Numbered from the stretch's first letter, positions 39,533 to 48,631 are shown. The stretch: DNA of 50,335 nucleotides from an uncultured Oscillospiraceae bacterium (GCA_904396495.1 CAJFOJ010000008.1:1-50335); one strand, 5' to 3'. The notes: generated by a model from the sequence alone, not told the origin. Program-made: numbers and translations.

Positions 39533-40861
39533 TTATTTGAGTAAAGCTGTAAAGTTGTGTTTCTCCAATGCCATTGCCTCTTTGGCGCTGGACGTGGGGT
39601 TAAAAATCTGCTCATAGCGGAAGAAGATCATTCCCCCGTAGTTTTCATACGCCCTGGACGTATCAATTTGATGGGCCAATATATCGTGGTCGGTTTTCCA
39701 TTCGTCCTTGCCGCTTCCACTGTACTGATCCTCTTGCCCCACCTTATAGGCGGCAAGGCCGACAAGCAGCTGTACGTCGTCGCAGGTGACCAGATCGCTC
39801 CACTGTTTCATCACGGTGTCATAGGCCGCAGTGGAGTGCTCAAAACCGTAGTAGAGCTGCGGCGCGATGTAATCGCAGTAGCCGGGTGTGGAACACCACT
39901 TTTCCACATCGATATAAAGCTGGTCAGTGTTCTGGCTGATGACCCCCCTGGGGCTGATGCCAAAGGTGGCAGAGGAATCGACCGCTTTCACAGCTTCGTT
40001 TAGCTCCTTCACCATCTTTGAAGTGTTATCCCGCCGCCAGTCAGCCTGGCTCAAAGTGCCGCCTCCCTTAACGTAGGCGTTGTACTGAGCCTTGTCGTAG
40101 GAATATGGCAGAGAAGCGGGATAGAAATAATCGTCGATGTGGATGCCGTCCACATCGTAATGTTCTACGATTTCAGCGGCTCCGTCGGCGATGAGCTTCC
40201 GCGCTTCAGCCGACGCGGGATTGAGATATAGCCGCCCGTCGTATTCGATGAGATTTTGGGTCTTGAGAGCGCTGTCGTCGTACCACTTGCGGATGGGGTA
40301 ATCCGATGAAACGCTTTTGATCTCATCGGTGGTCATGGCCCGCATAGGATTGATCCACGCCTCAATTTTGAGTTCCCGGCTCTTCGCCTCGCTGACCATG
40401 ATTGCAAGCGGGTCGTAAGAGAGGGCTTTTCCCAAAGTCCCACTGCAATAGCTGGACCAGGGGAACAGCTCTGATGGATAAAAGCTGTCGCCAAAGGGGC
40501 GGACTTGAACAATGACGGTATTGAGCCCGATGGAAACACAGTTATCATACATCTGCCCAATGCTTTCGGTAAACTGGGCCTCAGTCTTCCCCTTGAGAAT
40601 GGGCGCCAAATCCAGATAGGCGATCCAAACGGCGCGGACCTCGTCAGCCGGAGCCTTGTTGGTGCGTGCCGCCAACACTTCCTCGGAAGAATTTATATGT
40701 AACTGCGTCAGAATCGAATCGACTGTGCCTGCATCTCCGGTAATAGCGTTTTCACTGGATTCCGTCAGGCCAGACGGCTCGGAAAAAACCGTCGTTGTGG
40801 AGCAAGCCGTCAAAACCAGCATCGCCGCGACAGCGAAAACGGTTCTACAGGGGCTTTTCAT
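39533..40861 (-). CDS. GHL10-family glycosyl hydrolase-like lipoprotein
   Basis: 442 residues. Signal peptide with lipobox LTAC (Cys20), so anchored on the outer membrane face. From about residue 70 it has AVWIAYLDLAPIL, VIVQVRPFGDSFYPSELFPWSSYCSGT and IEAWINPMR, then VDGIHIDDYFYP with the Asp pair, the hallmarks of GHL10 (formerly DUF187) barrels. Related enzymes are thought to cleave peptidoglycan or glycan strands. Start ATG has GAAGGGTGG upstream. Cotranscribed with the amidase, consistent with a joint wall-remodelling job. Confidence 0.88.
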   Translation of the reverse strand: MKSPCRTVFAVAAMLVLTACSTTTVFSEPSGLTESSENAITGDAGTVDSILTQLHINSSEEVLAARTNKAPADEVRAVWIAYLDLAPILKGKTEAQFTESIGQMYDNCVSIGLNTVIVQVRPFGDSFYPSELFPWSSYCSGTLGKALSYDPLAIMVSEAKSRELKIEAWINPMRAMTTDEIKSVSSDYPIRKWYDDSALKTQNLIEYDGRLYLNPASAEARKLIADGAAEIVEHYDVDGIHIDDYFYPASLPYSYDKAQYNAYVKGGGTLSQADWRRDNTSKMVKELNEAVKAVDSSATFGISPRGVISQNTDQLYIDVEKWCSTPGYCDYIAPQLYYGFEHSTAAYDTVMKQWSDLVTCDDVQLLVGLAAYKVGQEDQYSGSGKDEWKTDHDILAHQIDTSRAYENYGGMIFFRYEQIFNPTSSAKEAMALEKHNFTALLK

Positions 40862-40929
40862 GATTTTTTCCACCCTTCTGTCACACAAGTTGTCAAAAAC
40901 CGTCTAAAAAGCAAAAACGGTTACTATTT

Positions 40930-40959
40930 ATTATATACGATTTCCTGTTAAAAATGCAA
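40930..40959 (-). promoter_or_regulatory. Promoter of the GHL10-amidase operon
   Basis: Minus strand TTGCAT (40954-40959), 18-base spacer, TATAAT (40930-40935). Confidence 0.7.
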
Positions 40960-41298
40960 CCTTTTCCGAAAATTCCCGGCGAAAAATTCCGGCAACTGGA
41001 AGAAAAAGTTTTCCTGTTTATTAAGTGGTAAAAATTTATCCATTTGTTGCAAAGAAGATAAATTTCTGTAACCGAAAATAGTTTTAGCTGATCAGCCTCA
41101 CCAAAAAGATGCTCAAAATCAGGTGTGGTAAACGAAAAAGGGAATGCCGTTACTCAAAAAGGAGAGCAGAAGGGATTTCCTCCCCAGGCAGGAACATGCC
41201 CTTGAGAAGCCGATGAAGGGGCCACAATTTTCTGCCGCGGGAGACTTCGAATCACCCACCCTTTTGCCGGCCCCGCCGGATGACATTCTAAATAAACA

Positions 41299-41324
41299 AA
41301 AACCCGGCCGTACGCCGGGTTTTG
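41299..41324 (-). terminator. Terminator of the 3D-domain gene
   Basis: AAAACCCGGC (41299-41308) and GCCGGGTTTT (41314-41323) arms; the minus strand continues T-rich. Confidence 0.85.
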
Positions 41325-41344
41325 TGTATTGCACCGTGTAAATC

Positions 41345-42370
41345 TTATTCTAATACGTAGACATCCACCGTTTTAGCGCCAAAGGCATAGCACTCTTGAT
41401 TGGTGTCAAAGAACAAGTCGACGAGGACTCGGCCGTCCATCAGAGCAGTCCCGGTGTCGGCCGCAATGGCGTAACCATAGGTGAACGAACCGTCGGACGC
41501 TTTGATGTAAAGCTTGGTACCATAGGGGATGATGTTGGGATTGACCGCAACGTGGCCCACTACCGCATTGCGCCCGCTGGCAGTCTTAGCGCCGTCGCCC
41601 GCGCTGTAAGCGGTACCCTTACCGGTTAACTTTTTCACATAGCTTGTGGGGTTGCCGTTGGCATCCAGCGTCAACGACGCAGGGGCTGCCAAAGGAGAAA
41701 CCGGAGCTGTCTTGTCGCCCAAAAGCACCACTTCGGTGACCGGGTTTTTGTCGACCCGCTCCTCCACTAGTTTGGAGTCCTGTACCTCACCGTCCACGAC
41801 ATACTCTTCATAGACGGTGGTTTTCTGTCCGGGAACACCTGGGGTGACCACTTTGGTGACGCCGTCTTTTAGGGTTGGCGTCCGCTCGGTTACTGTATCA
41901 TAGGGGATTTCAGAGACTTCCTCCCGGGTGCGGTAGGTGATCCTCGTCACGACAATTTTGGTGTCTTCTGCGACATTTTCGGTGAGCGCCGGAGTGACGG
42001 TGTCCTCCTCGCCGAGGGTGATACCGGCCCGCTCCAGCGCGAGGGCAACCGTTTCACCCCTCATGGGAACCCAGTATTGCTGCCCATCCGCTTTGATGGA
42101 AACGGGATAGGCCCGATCAATCTCCAGGCTGTAGACCTGATTGCGGATTTCACTGTAAGTGATGGCATCGTATTTACCGAGGGGAATATCCGCTTCCTCT
42201 AAAATTTCTCTGGGATTTTCAAGCTTTGTTAAAACAATCCGTTTATTCTGGCCGTCGTCCACATAGACAAGGCTGTCAAAGCTCACTAAGCCGCTCAGCA
42301 GCGAAGATATTACCACTGCGACGGTGGCGAGCGCAACAGGCTTAGCCAATCGAGATAAAACTGATTTCAT
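41345..42370 (-). CDS. Secreted G5/3D-domain cell-wall protein (YabE type)
   Basis: 341 residues. An N-terminal membrane anchor or signal (7-30) is followed by two DUF348 (ubiquitin-like) repeats (about 35-140, RIVLTKLENPREILEEADIPL, VPMRGETVALALERAGI), one G5 domain (about 145-215, EIPYDTVTERTPTLKDGVTKV) and a C-terminal 3D domain (250-341) with its three Asp: AADTG, MDGRVLVDLFF. 3D domains act as lytic transglycosylase-like peptidoglycan enzymes, as in YabE/YocH and resuscitation factors. AAGGAGCAGTT precedes ATG. Monocistronic with a consensus promoter. Confidence 0.92.
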   Translation of the reverse strand: MKSVLSRLAKPVALATVAVVISSLLSGLVSFDSLVYVDDGQNKRIVLTKLENPREILEEADIPLGKYDAITYSEIRNQVYSLEIDRAYPVSIKADGQQYWVPMRGETVALALERAGITLGEEDTVTPALTENVAEDTKIVVTRITYRTREEVSEIPYDTVTERTPTLKDGVTKVVTPGVPGQKTTVYEEYVVDGEVQDSKLVEERVDKNPVTEVVLLGDKTAPVSPLAAPASLTLDANGNPTSYVKKLTGKGTAYSAGDGAKTASGRNAVVGHVAVNPNIIPYGTKLYIKASDGSFTYGYAIAADTGTALMDGRVLVDLFFDTNQECYAFGAKTVDVYVLE

Positions 42371-42818
42371 AACTGCTCCTTCACATGATAAAATCCAAAT
42401 CGGCTCTCAACTGGACTCTCTAAACCGGCTTCCCATAAGGGCTCCGGCTCCATAGCGGTTTCATCTTGTAAACCATTGTAACCGATTTGTTTCCATTCTA
42501 TTCATCACATTGAAGTTTGTCAAAGATTTTATCTCGCTTTTTTTGTGCAAAATCACTATTAATAAATTTATATTTCCAAAATTGCCCTGAAATATATGGT
42601 CATATTTTCTGTTATTTAGGGAGAATTACAATCCGGTAACAAATAGATTTCGGTACTTTCCACAAAACTTCTATTTTTAGTATTAATTTTAAATAATATA
42701 CGTTTTTACTAGTAAACAGTGTAAATTTTAGAGTAAAATAGAAGATATTTACAATATATTGTTCAGCAAAATATAATATTGCTAAAATTTCGATTGGGTT
42801 AAGTCTCATGACAACATA
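42371..42818. other. AT-rich region upstream of the 3D-domain gene
   Basis: 448 nt. It contains the 3D-gene promoter at 42495-42523. From 42540 to 42810 it is strongly AT-rich with no gene seen. Confidence 0.55.
42495..42523 (-). promoter_or_regulatory. Promoter of the 3D-domain gene
   Basis: Minus strand TTGACA (42518-42523), 17-base spacer, TAGAAT (42495-42500); leader about 120 nt. Confidence 0.8.
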
Positions 42819-43382
42819 CTATAAGACCCTGTAAATCAGGATTCCGGCAACTCCCGCCCCTGACATGACCACAATCGGATTGAGCTTCCATTTTCTCAGA
42901 ATGAAAAGGCACAGCACGAAAATTCCCATAGCCCACCAGTCCACTTGCCGGATCGGCAGCACCAATTCCTCGCTTCCAAATAGTGCCAAGCAGAGGATGG
43001 AAAGCCCTGCCGACGCGATCATGGCGACCACGGCCGGACGCAGCCCCTGTAAAATTCCTTTTATGAAGGTAGCCCCTTGGTATTTATAATAGAAGTATGC
43101 CAACGTTAAAACAATAATGCATGACGGCAGCACACAACCTACAGTGGCCGCGATGGCGCCAGCGAGCCCCGTCACCTTAGTGCCCACAAAGGTTGCGGCG
43201 TTGATGGCGATAGGGCCAGGCGTCATCTGGGAGATGGTGACGATGTCCGCAAACTCCTGCATGCTGAGCCAGTGGTTTAAATCCACCACCTGGTTTTGGA
43301 TCAGGGGCATGGCCGCATAGCCGCCTCCAATGCTGAATAACCCGATTTGAAAAAAGCTCCAAAAAAGCTGTAAATACACCAT
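42819..43382 (-). CDS. Chromate transporter (CHR), second half-size subunit
   Basis: 187 residues, one CHR domain of about five to six helices. Signature FFQIGLFSIGGGYAAMPLIQNQVV, then ISQMTPGPIAINAATFVG. Short-chain CHR proteins work as pairs of inverted halves to export chromate or related oxyanions. The ATG after GAGGAGGATGTTACT is used; an ORF extension upstream overlaps the first subunit's end. It follows its partner by 26 nt. Confidence 0.9.
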   Translation of the reverse strand: MVYLQLFWSFFQIGLFSIGGGYAAMPLIQNQVVDLNHWLSMQEFADIVTISQMTPGPIAINAATFVGTKVTGLAGAIAATVGCVLPSCIIVLTLAYFYYKYQGATFIKGILQGLRPAVVAMIASAGLSILCLALFGSEELVLPIRQVDWWAMGIFVLCLFILRKWKLNPIVVMSGAGVAGILIYRVL

Positions 43383-43408
43383 AGTAACATCCTCCTCAAC
43401 GAAAGATT

Positions 43409-43993
43409 CTAGTTTTCCGTTGTGCCGGATTTGTTTCGGGATCGAAGGAATCGGTTTCCGCATCCAATGATGCCCGCCAGGATAATGATGACAACGACGT
43501 TCACCTTAAAAAAATACACCGCCACAAACGCCGCGGCCATAATGAAGATGGGCGGGACATTTTTCTCCTGAACGACGCTCTTTGCCATGGTGTAGACCAC
43601 ATCGATGATGACGGCGGCTACCCCGGCCTGCATTCCTCTCATCAGCGCCTGAATCGTCAAATTATCCCGGAAGGTGGTGTAGAAATAGGAGATCACCGTC
43701 AGGATGATAAGCGGGGGCAGCACTGTTCCCACCAGGGAGACCAGCGCACCGAAAATCCCCGCCAATCGGTACCCGACAATAACGGCTGCGTTGACGGCGA
43801 TGGCCCCCGGGGAAGACTGGGCGATAGCCGTCAGGTTGAGCATTTCTTCCTCCTCAATCCAATGGTATTTCTCCACAAACTTTTTGCGCATCAACGGGAT
43901 GATAACAAATCCCCCGCCAAAAGTGAAGGCGCTCAAGGTAAAGGTGGAGGAAAAAAGCTTTCCATAGAATTTCAAGTCCCTTTTCAACCTCAT
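43409..43993 (-). CDS. Chromate transporter (CHR), first half-size subunit
   Basis: 194 residues, one CHR domain. Signature TFTLSAFTFGGGFVIIPLMRKKFV and AQSSPGAIAVNAAVIVGYRL. It is the first of two short CHR genes, about a third identical by eye to the second, which fits the paired SCHR systems seen in Bacillus. The transported ion in anaerobes is unproven. The ribosome site (AAAGAAG) is weak; the promoter at 44028-44056 is good. Confidence 0.9.
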   Translation of the reverse strand: MRLKRDLKFYGKLFSSTFTLSAFTFGGGFVIIPLMRKKFVEKYHWIEEEEMLNLTAIAQSSPGAIAVNAAVIVGYRLAGIFGALVSLVGTVLPPLIILTVISYFYTTFRDNLTIQALMRGMQAGVAAVIIDVVYTMAKSVVQEKNVPPIFIMAAAFVAVYFFKVNVVVIIILAGIIGCGNRFLRSRNKSGTTEN

Positions 43994-44027
43994 CGCTTCT
44001 TTCTTTTACATTTTATACTCTAATACG

Positions 44028-44056
44028 ATTATACCCCCATCCATTTCATTCGTAAA
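44028..44056 (-). promoter_or_regulatory. Promoter of the CHR pair
   Basis: Minus strand TTTACG (44051-44056), 17-base spacer, TATAAT (44028-44033). Confidence 0.75.
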
Positions 44057-44099
44057 ATAGGATAAAAAAATATTTTTCATTGGAAAATCTTATGAAAAC

Positions 44100-44127
44100 G
44101 AAAACCGGCGGAATAACCGCCGGTTTT
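44100..44127 (-). terminator. Terminator after glpK
   Basis: AAAACCGGCGG and CCGCCGGTTTTT arms with a four- to five-base loop, 150 nt downstream of glpK on the minus strand. Confidence 0.8.
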
Positions 44128-44277
44128 TGCTTTTATCAATTGGATAGAAAAGAAGGAAAACATTCGAATCAATCGTTTTCCTCTTTGGAATTACAGGGTT
44201 GTAACGCAAATTGCTTCGCCAAGATACGGCAATCAAAACCACCACATAGGCTTTTTGAACGTTTGAACGATTAAAGC

Positions 44278-45762
44278 TCATTCTTCCGCCCAGTGGAGGG
44301 CCCTCTCCACCGCCCTTTTCCAGCTGGTTAGGAGCCTTTCCCGCTCCTCTGCGGCCATGGAAGGGGTGTAAACGCAATCGGTCTGCCCCGGGGCTTTGAG
44401 CTCCTCCCTATTCCAGAAGCCGGTTTGCAGCCCTGCCAAAAACGCCGCCCCCAAAGCGGTGGTCTCCCGTACCGCAGGCCGCACCACCGGGCAGCCGATG
44501 ATATCTGCCTGGAATTGCATCAAAAATCCGTTGGCCGAGGCGCCGCCGTCCACCTTGAGCTGGCGAAGCTGGACACCGGTGTCAGCCAAAATGGCATCCA
44601 ACAGCTCCTTGGACTGGTAGGCGATGGACTCCAGCGCCGCCCGGATGATGTGGCAGGCGTTGGTGCCCCGGGTGATGCCGATAATCGTCCCCCGGGCGAA
44701 CATATCCCAGTATGGCGCTCCAAGTCCCGTGAAAGCCGGCACCATGTACACACCGCCGTTATCACCCGCTTTTTTGGCGTAGTACTCGGAATCCGACGCA
44801 TCCCCGATAAGCCGCATCTCGTCCCGAAGCCATTGTACCACCGAGCCGCCGGTGAACACGCTGCCCTCAATGGCGTACTGGAGTTCTCCCTCCCCGCCGG
44901 CCGCGATGGTGGTCAGCATGCCGTGGCTGCTGAGGCAGGGGGTCTCTCCTGTATTCATCAGCAAAAAGCAGCCGGTGCCATAGGTGTTTTTGGCCTCCCC
45001 TTTTTGAAAGCACCTCTGTCCGAACAAAGCCGCTTGCTGGTCGCCGGCAACCCCTGTGATAGGGATTTCAAAGCCTCCTACCTGGGCCATCCCGTAGAAG
45101 TAGCTGGAGGGCTTGACCGGCGGCAGCATCTCGACGGGGATGTCGAGGATTTGCAACAGTTTTTCATCCCATTGCAGTTTGTGGATATCAAACAGCATCG
45201 TCCGGGAGGCGTTGGTGTAATCGGTGGCGTAGATTTTCCCTCCCGACAGCTTCCACATGAGCCAGGTGTCCACCGTCCCGAACAGCAGCTCCCCTCGCTT
45301 GGCCCGTTCCCGGGCCCCCTCTACGTGATCGAGTATCCATTTGATTTTGGTGCCGCTGAAATAAGCGTCGATGAGCAGGCCGGTGGTATCGCGGATATAA
45401 TCGCCGTAGCCGTTGGCCTCCAGTTCTTCGCAGATGGAAGCGGTGCGCCGGCACTGCCAGACGATGGCATTGTAAATGGGCTTGCCGGTGTCCTTTTCCC
45501 AGATGATGGTGGTCTCCCGCTGGTTGGTAATGCCGATGCTGTCCACCTCTTTAGCGGAGATGCCGCTCATAAGCAGCGCATCCACCAGCACCCCGTACTG
45601 GGAGGCGTAAATTTCCATCGGGTCGTGCTCCACCCAGCCCTCTTTTGGATAAATCTGCTTGTACTCCCGTTGGGCCATTTTGACGATGTTGCGATCACGG
45701 TCGAAAATTACCGCCCGGGAGCTGGTGGTCCCCTGATCTAAGGACACGACGTATTTTTTCAT
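44278..45762 (-). CDS. glpK: Glycerol kinase
   Basis: ATP-dependent phosphorylation of glycerol to sn-glycerol 3-phosphate. 494 residues, normal. FGGY-family motifs: [15 protein letters not shown] (phosphate 1), TNQRETT, WQCRRT and [14 protein letters not shown], plus [18 protein letters not shown] (C-terminal signature). The segment SYFYG (220-224) lies where PTS-regulated Firmicute enzymes have a phosphorylatable His (YHFYG type), so control by HPr phosphorylation is unlikely. No glpF or glpO is adjacent. The gene follows the SPFH gene; a hairpin lies between them and no promoter of its own is evident. Confidence 0.97.
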   Translation of the reverse strand: MKKYVVSLDQGTTSSRAVIFDRDRNIVKMAQREYKQIYPKEGWVEHDPMEIYASQYGVLVDALLMSGISAKEVDSIGITNQRETTIIWEKDTGKPIYNAIVWQCRRTASICEELEANGYGDYIRDTTGLLIDAYFSGTKIKWILDHVEGARERAKRGELLFGTVDTWLMWKLSGGKIYATDYTNASRTMLFDIHKLQWDEKLLQILDIPVEMLPPVKPSSYFYGMAQVGGFEIPITGVAGDQQAALFGQRCFQKGEAKNTYGTGCFLLMNTGETPCLSSHGMLTTIAAGGEGELQYAIEGSVFTGGSVVQWLRDEMRLIGDASDSEYYAKKAGDNGGVYMVPAFTGLGAPYWDMFARGTIIGITRGTNACHIIRAALESIAYQSKELLDAILADTGVQLRQLKVDGGASANGFLMQFQADIIGCPVVRPAVRETTALGAAFLAGLQTGFWNREELKAPGQTDCVYTPSMAAEERERLLTSWKRAVERALHWAEE

Positions 45763-45795
45763 GGGAATTCCCCCTTAACGGTAGGATTTTTTGAA

Positions 45796-45832
45796 AAATT
45801 GCCGCCCCGGTTTTGTTAGCAGGCGGCAATTT
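45796..45832 (-). terminator. Hairpin between the SPFH gene and glpK
   Basis: AAATTGCCGCC (45796-45806) with GGCGGCAATTT (45822-45832); minus-strand tail TTTTTC. Intrinsic terminator of the SPFH gene, 34 nt before glpK. Confidence 0.8.
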
Positions 45833-45865
45833 GTATTGATTACATTAATATAGAAATCGCGCGGG

Positions 45866-47131
45866 CTATTTGAGCTTCTGTCCGCATTCCGGGCAGAAAT
45901 TAGCCTCTTTCTCCAAAACGCAGCCGCATTTGGGGCACTTTGTGCTCTCCGGCCGTTTGGCGCCGCAATTTTGACAGAAATTCCCGGTGTTTTCCTGGCC
46001 GCAGGAACAGTTCCAGCTCCCAGAAGAAGCTTTCGCCTTGCCGCAGTTTTGGCAGAAGGCCCCGGTGTTCTCCTGTCCACAGGAGCATTTCCAGGGGTTT
46101 TGAGCCGCCTGCTGTTTTCTCTCAGCCTCCCGCTCCGCCTGATTCTGGTTGGCGGCGCTGGCTGCGCCCACAAAACCGCCCCCGGCCTGCATACCCACGC
46201 CGAGCCCTGCAAACCCCATCATAGCACCGTTTCTGTTGGAGCCAGCTGCCTCCATTCCCCGGGCAACCGCCCCTTGGACATATCCCTCCCGGATATTGGG
46301 ATCGGAAAGCATAGCGCCTTCGTTGCGGCGCTCGATGAGCTTTTTGGAGTTTTCATCATAGGAGATGCTCTGGATTCCCACCGACTCGATAACCATGCCC
46401 CTCTTCTGGGTCCACTCCTCATCCAGGGCGGTGGAAAGGTATCGGGCCAGCTCCACCCCTTTGGAAGCGACATGGGAAATGCGGATATTGTCCACCGACA
46501 TCTGGTTGATTGCCGTCTGCAAGCCGTTTAAAAACTCCGACAGGTACAGCTTGTGAATGTCCTGGACGTCCACATGTTCGGCGTTTCTGGGAATCGCCTC
46601 GGCGTAGAATTTTAGCGGTTCCACAATCCGGATGGAAAAATAGCCATGGGCCCGCAAAAACAGCTCGGCGTTGTAGAAATTATCGAAATAGTTGATGGGA
46701 GTGACCGTCCCAAAAGCGATGTTTTTAATCTCCTGAAGGTTTATGAAATACGCCTTCTGCTCGTAAGGCGTCACCCCGGAAAACCGGATGCGGTCAAAGG
46801 TCTCGTGGAGTGCCTCGCTGAACTGCCCGTTTAACAGGGAGGGCGCCGAACTGCCCCGCACCTCAAAGTAGCCGGGTTCCGCCGTGTAATCCACGATCTT
46901 GCCCCCGTCCACCAAAAGCATAAACTGGTTTTGCTGCACATGGATGATGGAGCCGTCGGAAATCACGTCGGCGCTCCCCTTTTTATTTTGGTTTCGTTTG
47001 TCCCCCCGGCGGACCGGGACACCCTCGCAGAACACGGTGTTATCGCCCATATCGCCTGCTTCAATGACCTCCAGCCACTGATCGGCCAAACCTCCGCCAA
47101 TGGCGTTTGTTGCCGCTTTGATAATGCCCAT
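45866..47131 (-). CDS. SPFH-domain protein with three C-terminal zinc ribbons (YdjI type)
   Basis: 421 residues. Residues 1-300 form the SPFH/virion-core-like region (EVIEAGDMGDNTVFCEGVPVRRG, then VEPLKFYAEAIPRN and ISYDENSKKLIERR). A Gly/Ala/Met-rich stretch (305-335) and a Q-rich linker follow, then three zinc ribbons: CSCGQENTGAFCQNCG, CSCGQENTGNFCQNCG and CPKCGCVLEKEANFCPECG. The first two are near duplicates. In Bacillus YdjI takes part in PspA-type membrane stress; here no PspA is adjacent. ATG follows AAAAAGGAGAAGG. Monocistronic with a consensus promoter. Confidence 0.9.
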   Translation of the reverse strand: MGIIKAATNAIGGGLADQWLEVIEAGDMGDNTVFCEGVPVRRGDKRNQNKKGSADVISDGSIIHVQQNQFMLLVDGGKIVDYTAEPGYFEVRGSSAPSLLNGQFSEALHETFDRIRFSGVTPYEQKAYFINLQEIKNIAFGTVTPINYFDNFYNAELFLRAHGYFSIRIVEPLKFYAEAIPRNAEHVDVQDIHKLYLSEFLNGLQTAINQMSVDNIRISHVASKGVELARYLSTALDEEWTQKRGMVIESVGIQSISYDENSKKLIERRNEGAMLSDPNIREGYVQGAVARGMEAAGSNRNGAMMGFAGLGVGMQAGGGFVGAASAANQNQAEREAERKQQAAQNPWKCSCGQENTGAFCQNCGKAKASSGSWNCSCGQENTGNFCQNCGAKRPESTKCPKCGCVLEKEANFCPECGQKLK

Positions 47132-47181
47132 AACCTTCTCCTTTTTATCGTGAACCGATTGAAATGTGAAACTTTGGTATC

Positions 47182-47210
47182 AGTATAGCACACTCTTCCA
47201 TGAATCTCAA
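47182..47210 (-). promoter_or_regulatory. Promoter of the SPFH gene
   Basis: Minus strand TTGAGA (47205-47210), 17-base spacer, TATACT (47182-47187). Confidence 0.8.
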
Positions 47211-47300
47211 CAAAAATCCTGGAAAAGGATGGAGCATTCTTGACAGAATGCAGAAAATTTGCCAAATCCTCCCTATCATGCCCCATAAAAGTCAAAAAAG

Positions 47301-47309
47301 TGATATAAT
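47301..47309 (+). promoter_or_regulatory. Extended -10 promoter of azlCD
   Basis: TGA followed by TATAAT at 47304-47309; no good -35 box, so it depends on the extended -10. Confidence 0.5.
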
Positions 47310-47449
47310 GGCCTCACGGCGTGAACAGATGCCTTCAAAGGGGCCGTTTTCAACCCTTTGCCGTCAAAGAGCGGCGATTTTTGCAGACGCCGGCGTCATA
47401 AAATTTTCAGCAGATTCTACCTATATAAATAGATTTGAGGGATTTTTTG

Positions 47450-48175
47450 ATGAAAGCTTCTTCCCATACCTGCCTTTCCGCCCTTTTGAAGGGCGCCAAA
47501 GACGGCCTCCCCATCTGCCTGGGGTACCTGTCCGTCTCCTTTGCATTCGGCATGATGGCGGCGGAAAACGGCTTACCCGTCTGGGTGGCGGTTTTGATTT
47601 CCATGTCCAATTTCACCTCGGCGGGACAGTTCGCCGGGACAAGCCTGATTTTGTCCGGCGGCGGATACTTAGAAATCGCCGTCACCACCTTTGTCATCAA
47701 CATCCGCTATATGCTCATGTCCCTTTCCCTCTCCCAAAAGGTGGACGAAAAAATGACGACCTTTGAGCGCTGTATCCTCTCCTTTGGCAATACCGACGAA
47801 GTGTTCGCCGTCGCCATGCAGCAGCCCGGTGCCGTCACCGCCCCATATTTAGCTGGGCTGATCGCCACGCCGTACATCGGGTGGGCGCTGGGGACTTTTC
47901 TCGGCGCGGCGGCGACCAGCATCTTGCCCCTGGCTCTTCGGAGCGCTTTGGGTATCGCCATCTACGGCATGTTTTTGGCCATCATCATCCCCCCTTGCCG
48001 CAAAGCGAAACCGGTGCTTCTCACCGTGCTCGTCGCCGTGGCGCTCAGCTGTGTCCTCCACTGGACGCCGGTGCTCAAAGAACTCTCCAGCGGTTGGATT
48101 ATCATCATCTGCGCCGTTGCGGCATCGGCTTTCGCCGCCTACCGGTTCCCGGTGGACGACGAAGAACCCGCGTAA
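47450..48175 (+). CDS. azlC: AzlC-family branched-chain amino acid exporter subunit
   Basis: 241 residues, about seven membrane helices. The start GAKDGLPICLGYLSVSFAFGMMA and FTSAGQFAGTSLILSGGG are AzlC hallmarks. With AzlD it exports branched-chain amino acids or their analogues, as shown for AzlCD and BrnFE. The ATG after GAGGGATTTTTTG is used. It is 16 nt ahead of azlD. No Lrp-type regulator is adjacent. Confidence 0.93.
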   Translation: MKASSHTCLSALLKGAKDGLPICLGYLSVSFAFGMMAAENGLPVWVAVLISMSNFTSAGQFAGTSLILSGGGYLEIAVTTFVINIRYMLMSLSLSQKVDEKMTTFERCILSFGNTDEVFAVAMQQPGAVTAPYLAGLIATPYIGWALGTFLGAAATSILPLALRSALGIAIYGMFLAIIIPPCRKAKPVLLTVLVAVALSCVLHWTPVLKELSSGWIIIICAVAASAFAAYRFPVDDEEPA

Positions 48176-48191
48176 ATGAAAGGGGAGCTTT

Positions 48192-48518
48192 ATGGAGTAT
48201 CAAAGGATTATAATCGCCATTTTGATTATGGCGCTGGTCACCTATCTGCCGCGGATGCTGCCGCTGGCCATCTTCAAGAAAAAAATCCAGAACAAATTTA
48301 TCCGGTCGTTTCTATTTTACGTGCCCTATGCCGTGCTGGCAGCCATGACCTTTCCGGAAATATTCAGTTCCACTTCCAACCTGATTTCCGCTTTGGTGGG
48401 AGCGGCTGTGGCCGTCATCCTCGCCTATTTCGGAAGGGGGCTTTTGACGGTGGCGCTTTCCGCCACGGCGGCGGTTTTCATCACCGAACAGATCATGGCC
48501 TACCTCCCGTTAATCTAA
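48192..48518 (+). CDS. azlD: AzlD-family branched-chain amino acid exporter subunit
   Basis: 108 residues with four membrane helices. ALVTYLPRMLPLAIF and FLFYVPYAVLAAMTFP are typical AzlD blocks. It is the small obligate partner of AzlC. GGGAGCTTT precedes ATG. The operon ends in the hairpin that follows. Confidence 0.93.
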   Translation: MEYQRIIIAILIMALVTYLPRMLPLAIFKKKIQNKFIRSFLFYVPYAVLAAMTFPEIFSSTSNLISALVGAAVAVILAYFGRGLLTVALSATAAVFITEQIMAYLPLI

Positions 48519-48531
48519 ACCACAAAATCGC

Positions 48532-48558
48532 AGCCGGCGGGATATCCGCCGGCTTTTC
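48532..48558 (+). terminator. Terminator of azlCD
   Basis: AGCCGGCGG (48532-48540) and CCGCCGGCT (48546-48554) arms, then TTTC. Confidence 0.88.
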
Positions 48559-48609
48559 TATGCATTATTCATGAGAAATTGCGGAAGCTTTTGTACAATA
48601 GCGGGAAAA

Positions 48610-48627
48610 TTGATAAATTTTTATCAA
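48610..48627 (+). promoter_or_regulatory. Perfect palindrome upstream of the symporter promoter
   Basis: TTGATAAA (48610-48617), TT, TTTATCAA (48620-48627). It lies 4 nt before the -35 box, a position suited to an activator or a roadblock repressor. The binding protein is unknown. Confidence 0.6.
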
Positions 48628-48631
48628 ATTC

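Larger units (their letters stand above)
40862..41344. other. Region between the GHL10 and 3D-domain genes
   Basis: 483 nt. It holds the GHL10 promoter (right of 40930) and the 3D-gene terminator (41299-41323). The middle part (41100-41290) is open in several frames but shows no ribosome site, promoter or family; no gene supported. Confidence 0.55.
47132..47449. other. Divergent region between the SPFH and azlC genes
   Basis: 318 nt, no gene. It holds the SPFH promoter and, on the plus strand, an extended -10 box TGATATAAT (47301-47309) that can start the azlCD transcript. Confidence 0.55.

Noticed and set aside
41240-41275. TTCGAATC resembling a tRNA T loop
   Set aside because: The flanking bases do not form a T stem and no acceptor or anticodon arm is present.
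41119-41341. Overlapping 65-71 residue frames on both strands between the GHL10 and 3D genes
   Set aside because: No ribosome site, unusual composition and the frames run through the terminator; I could not support either.
44425-45741. 438-residue antisense open frame over glpK
   Set aside because: Opposite a fully conserved kinase, no ribosome site and low-complexity composition.
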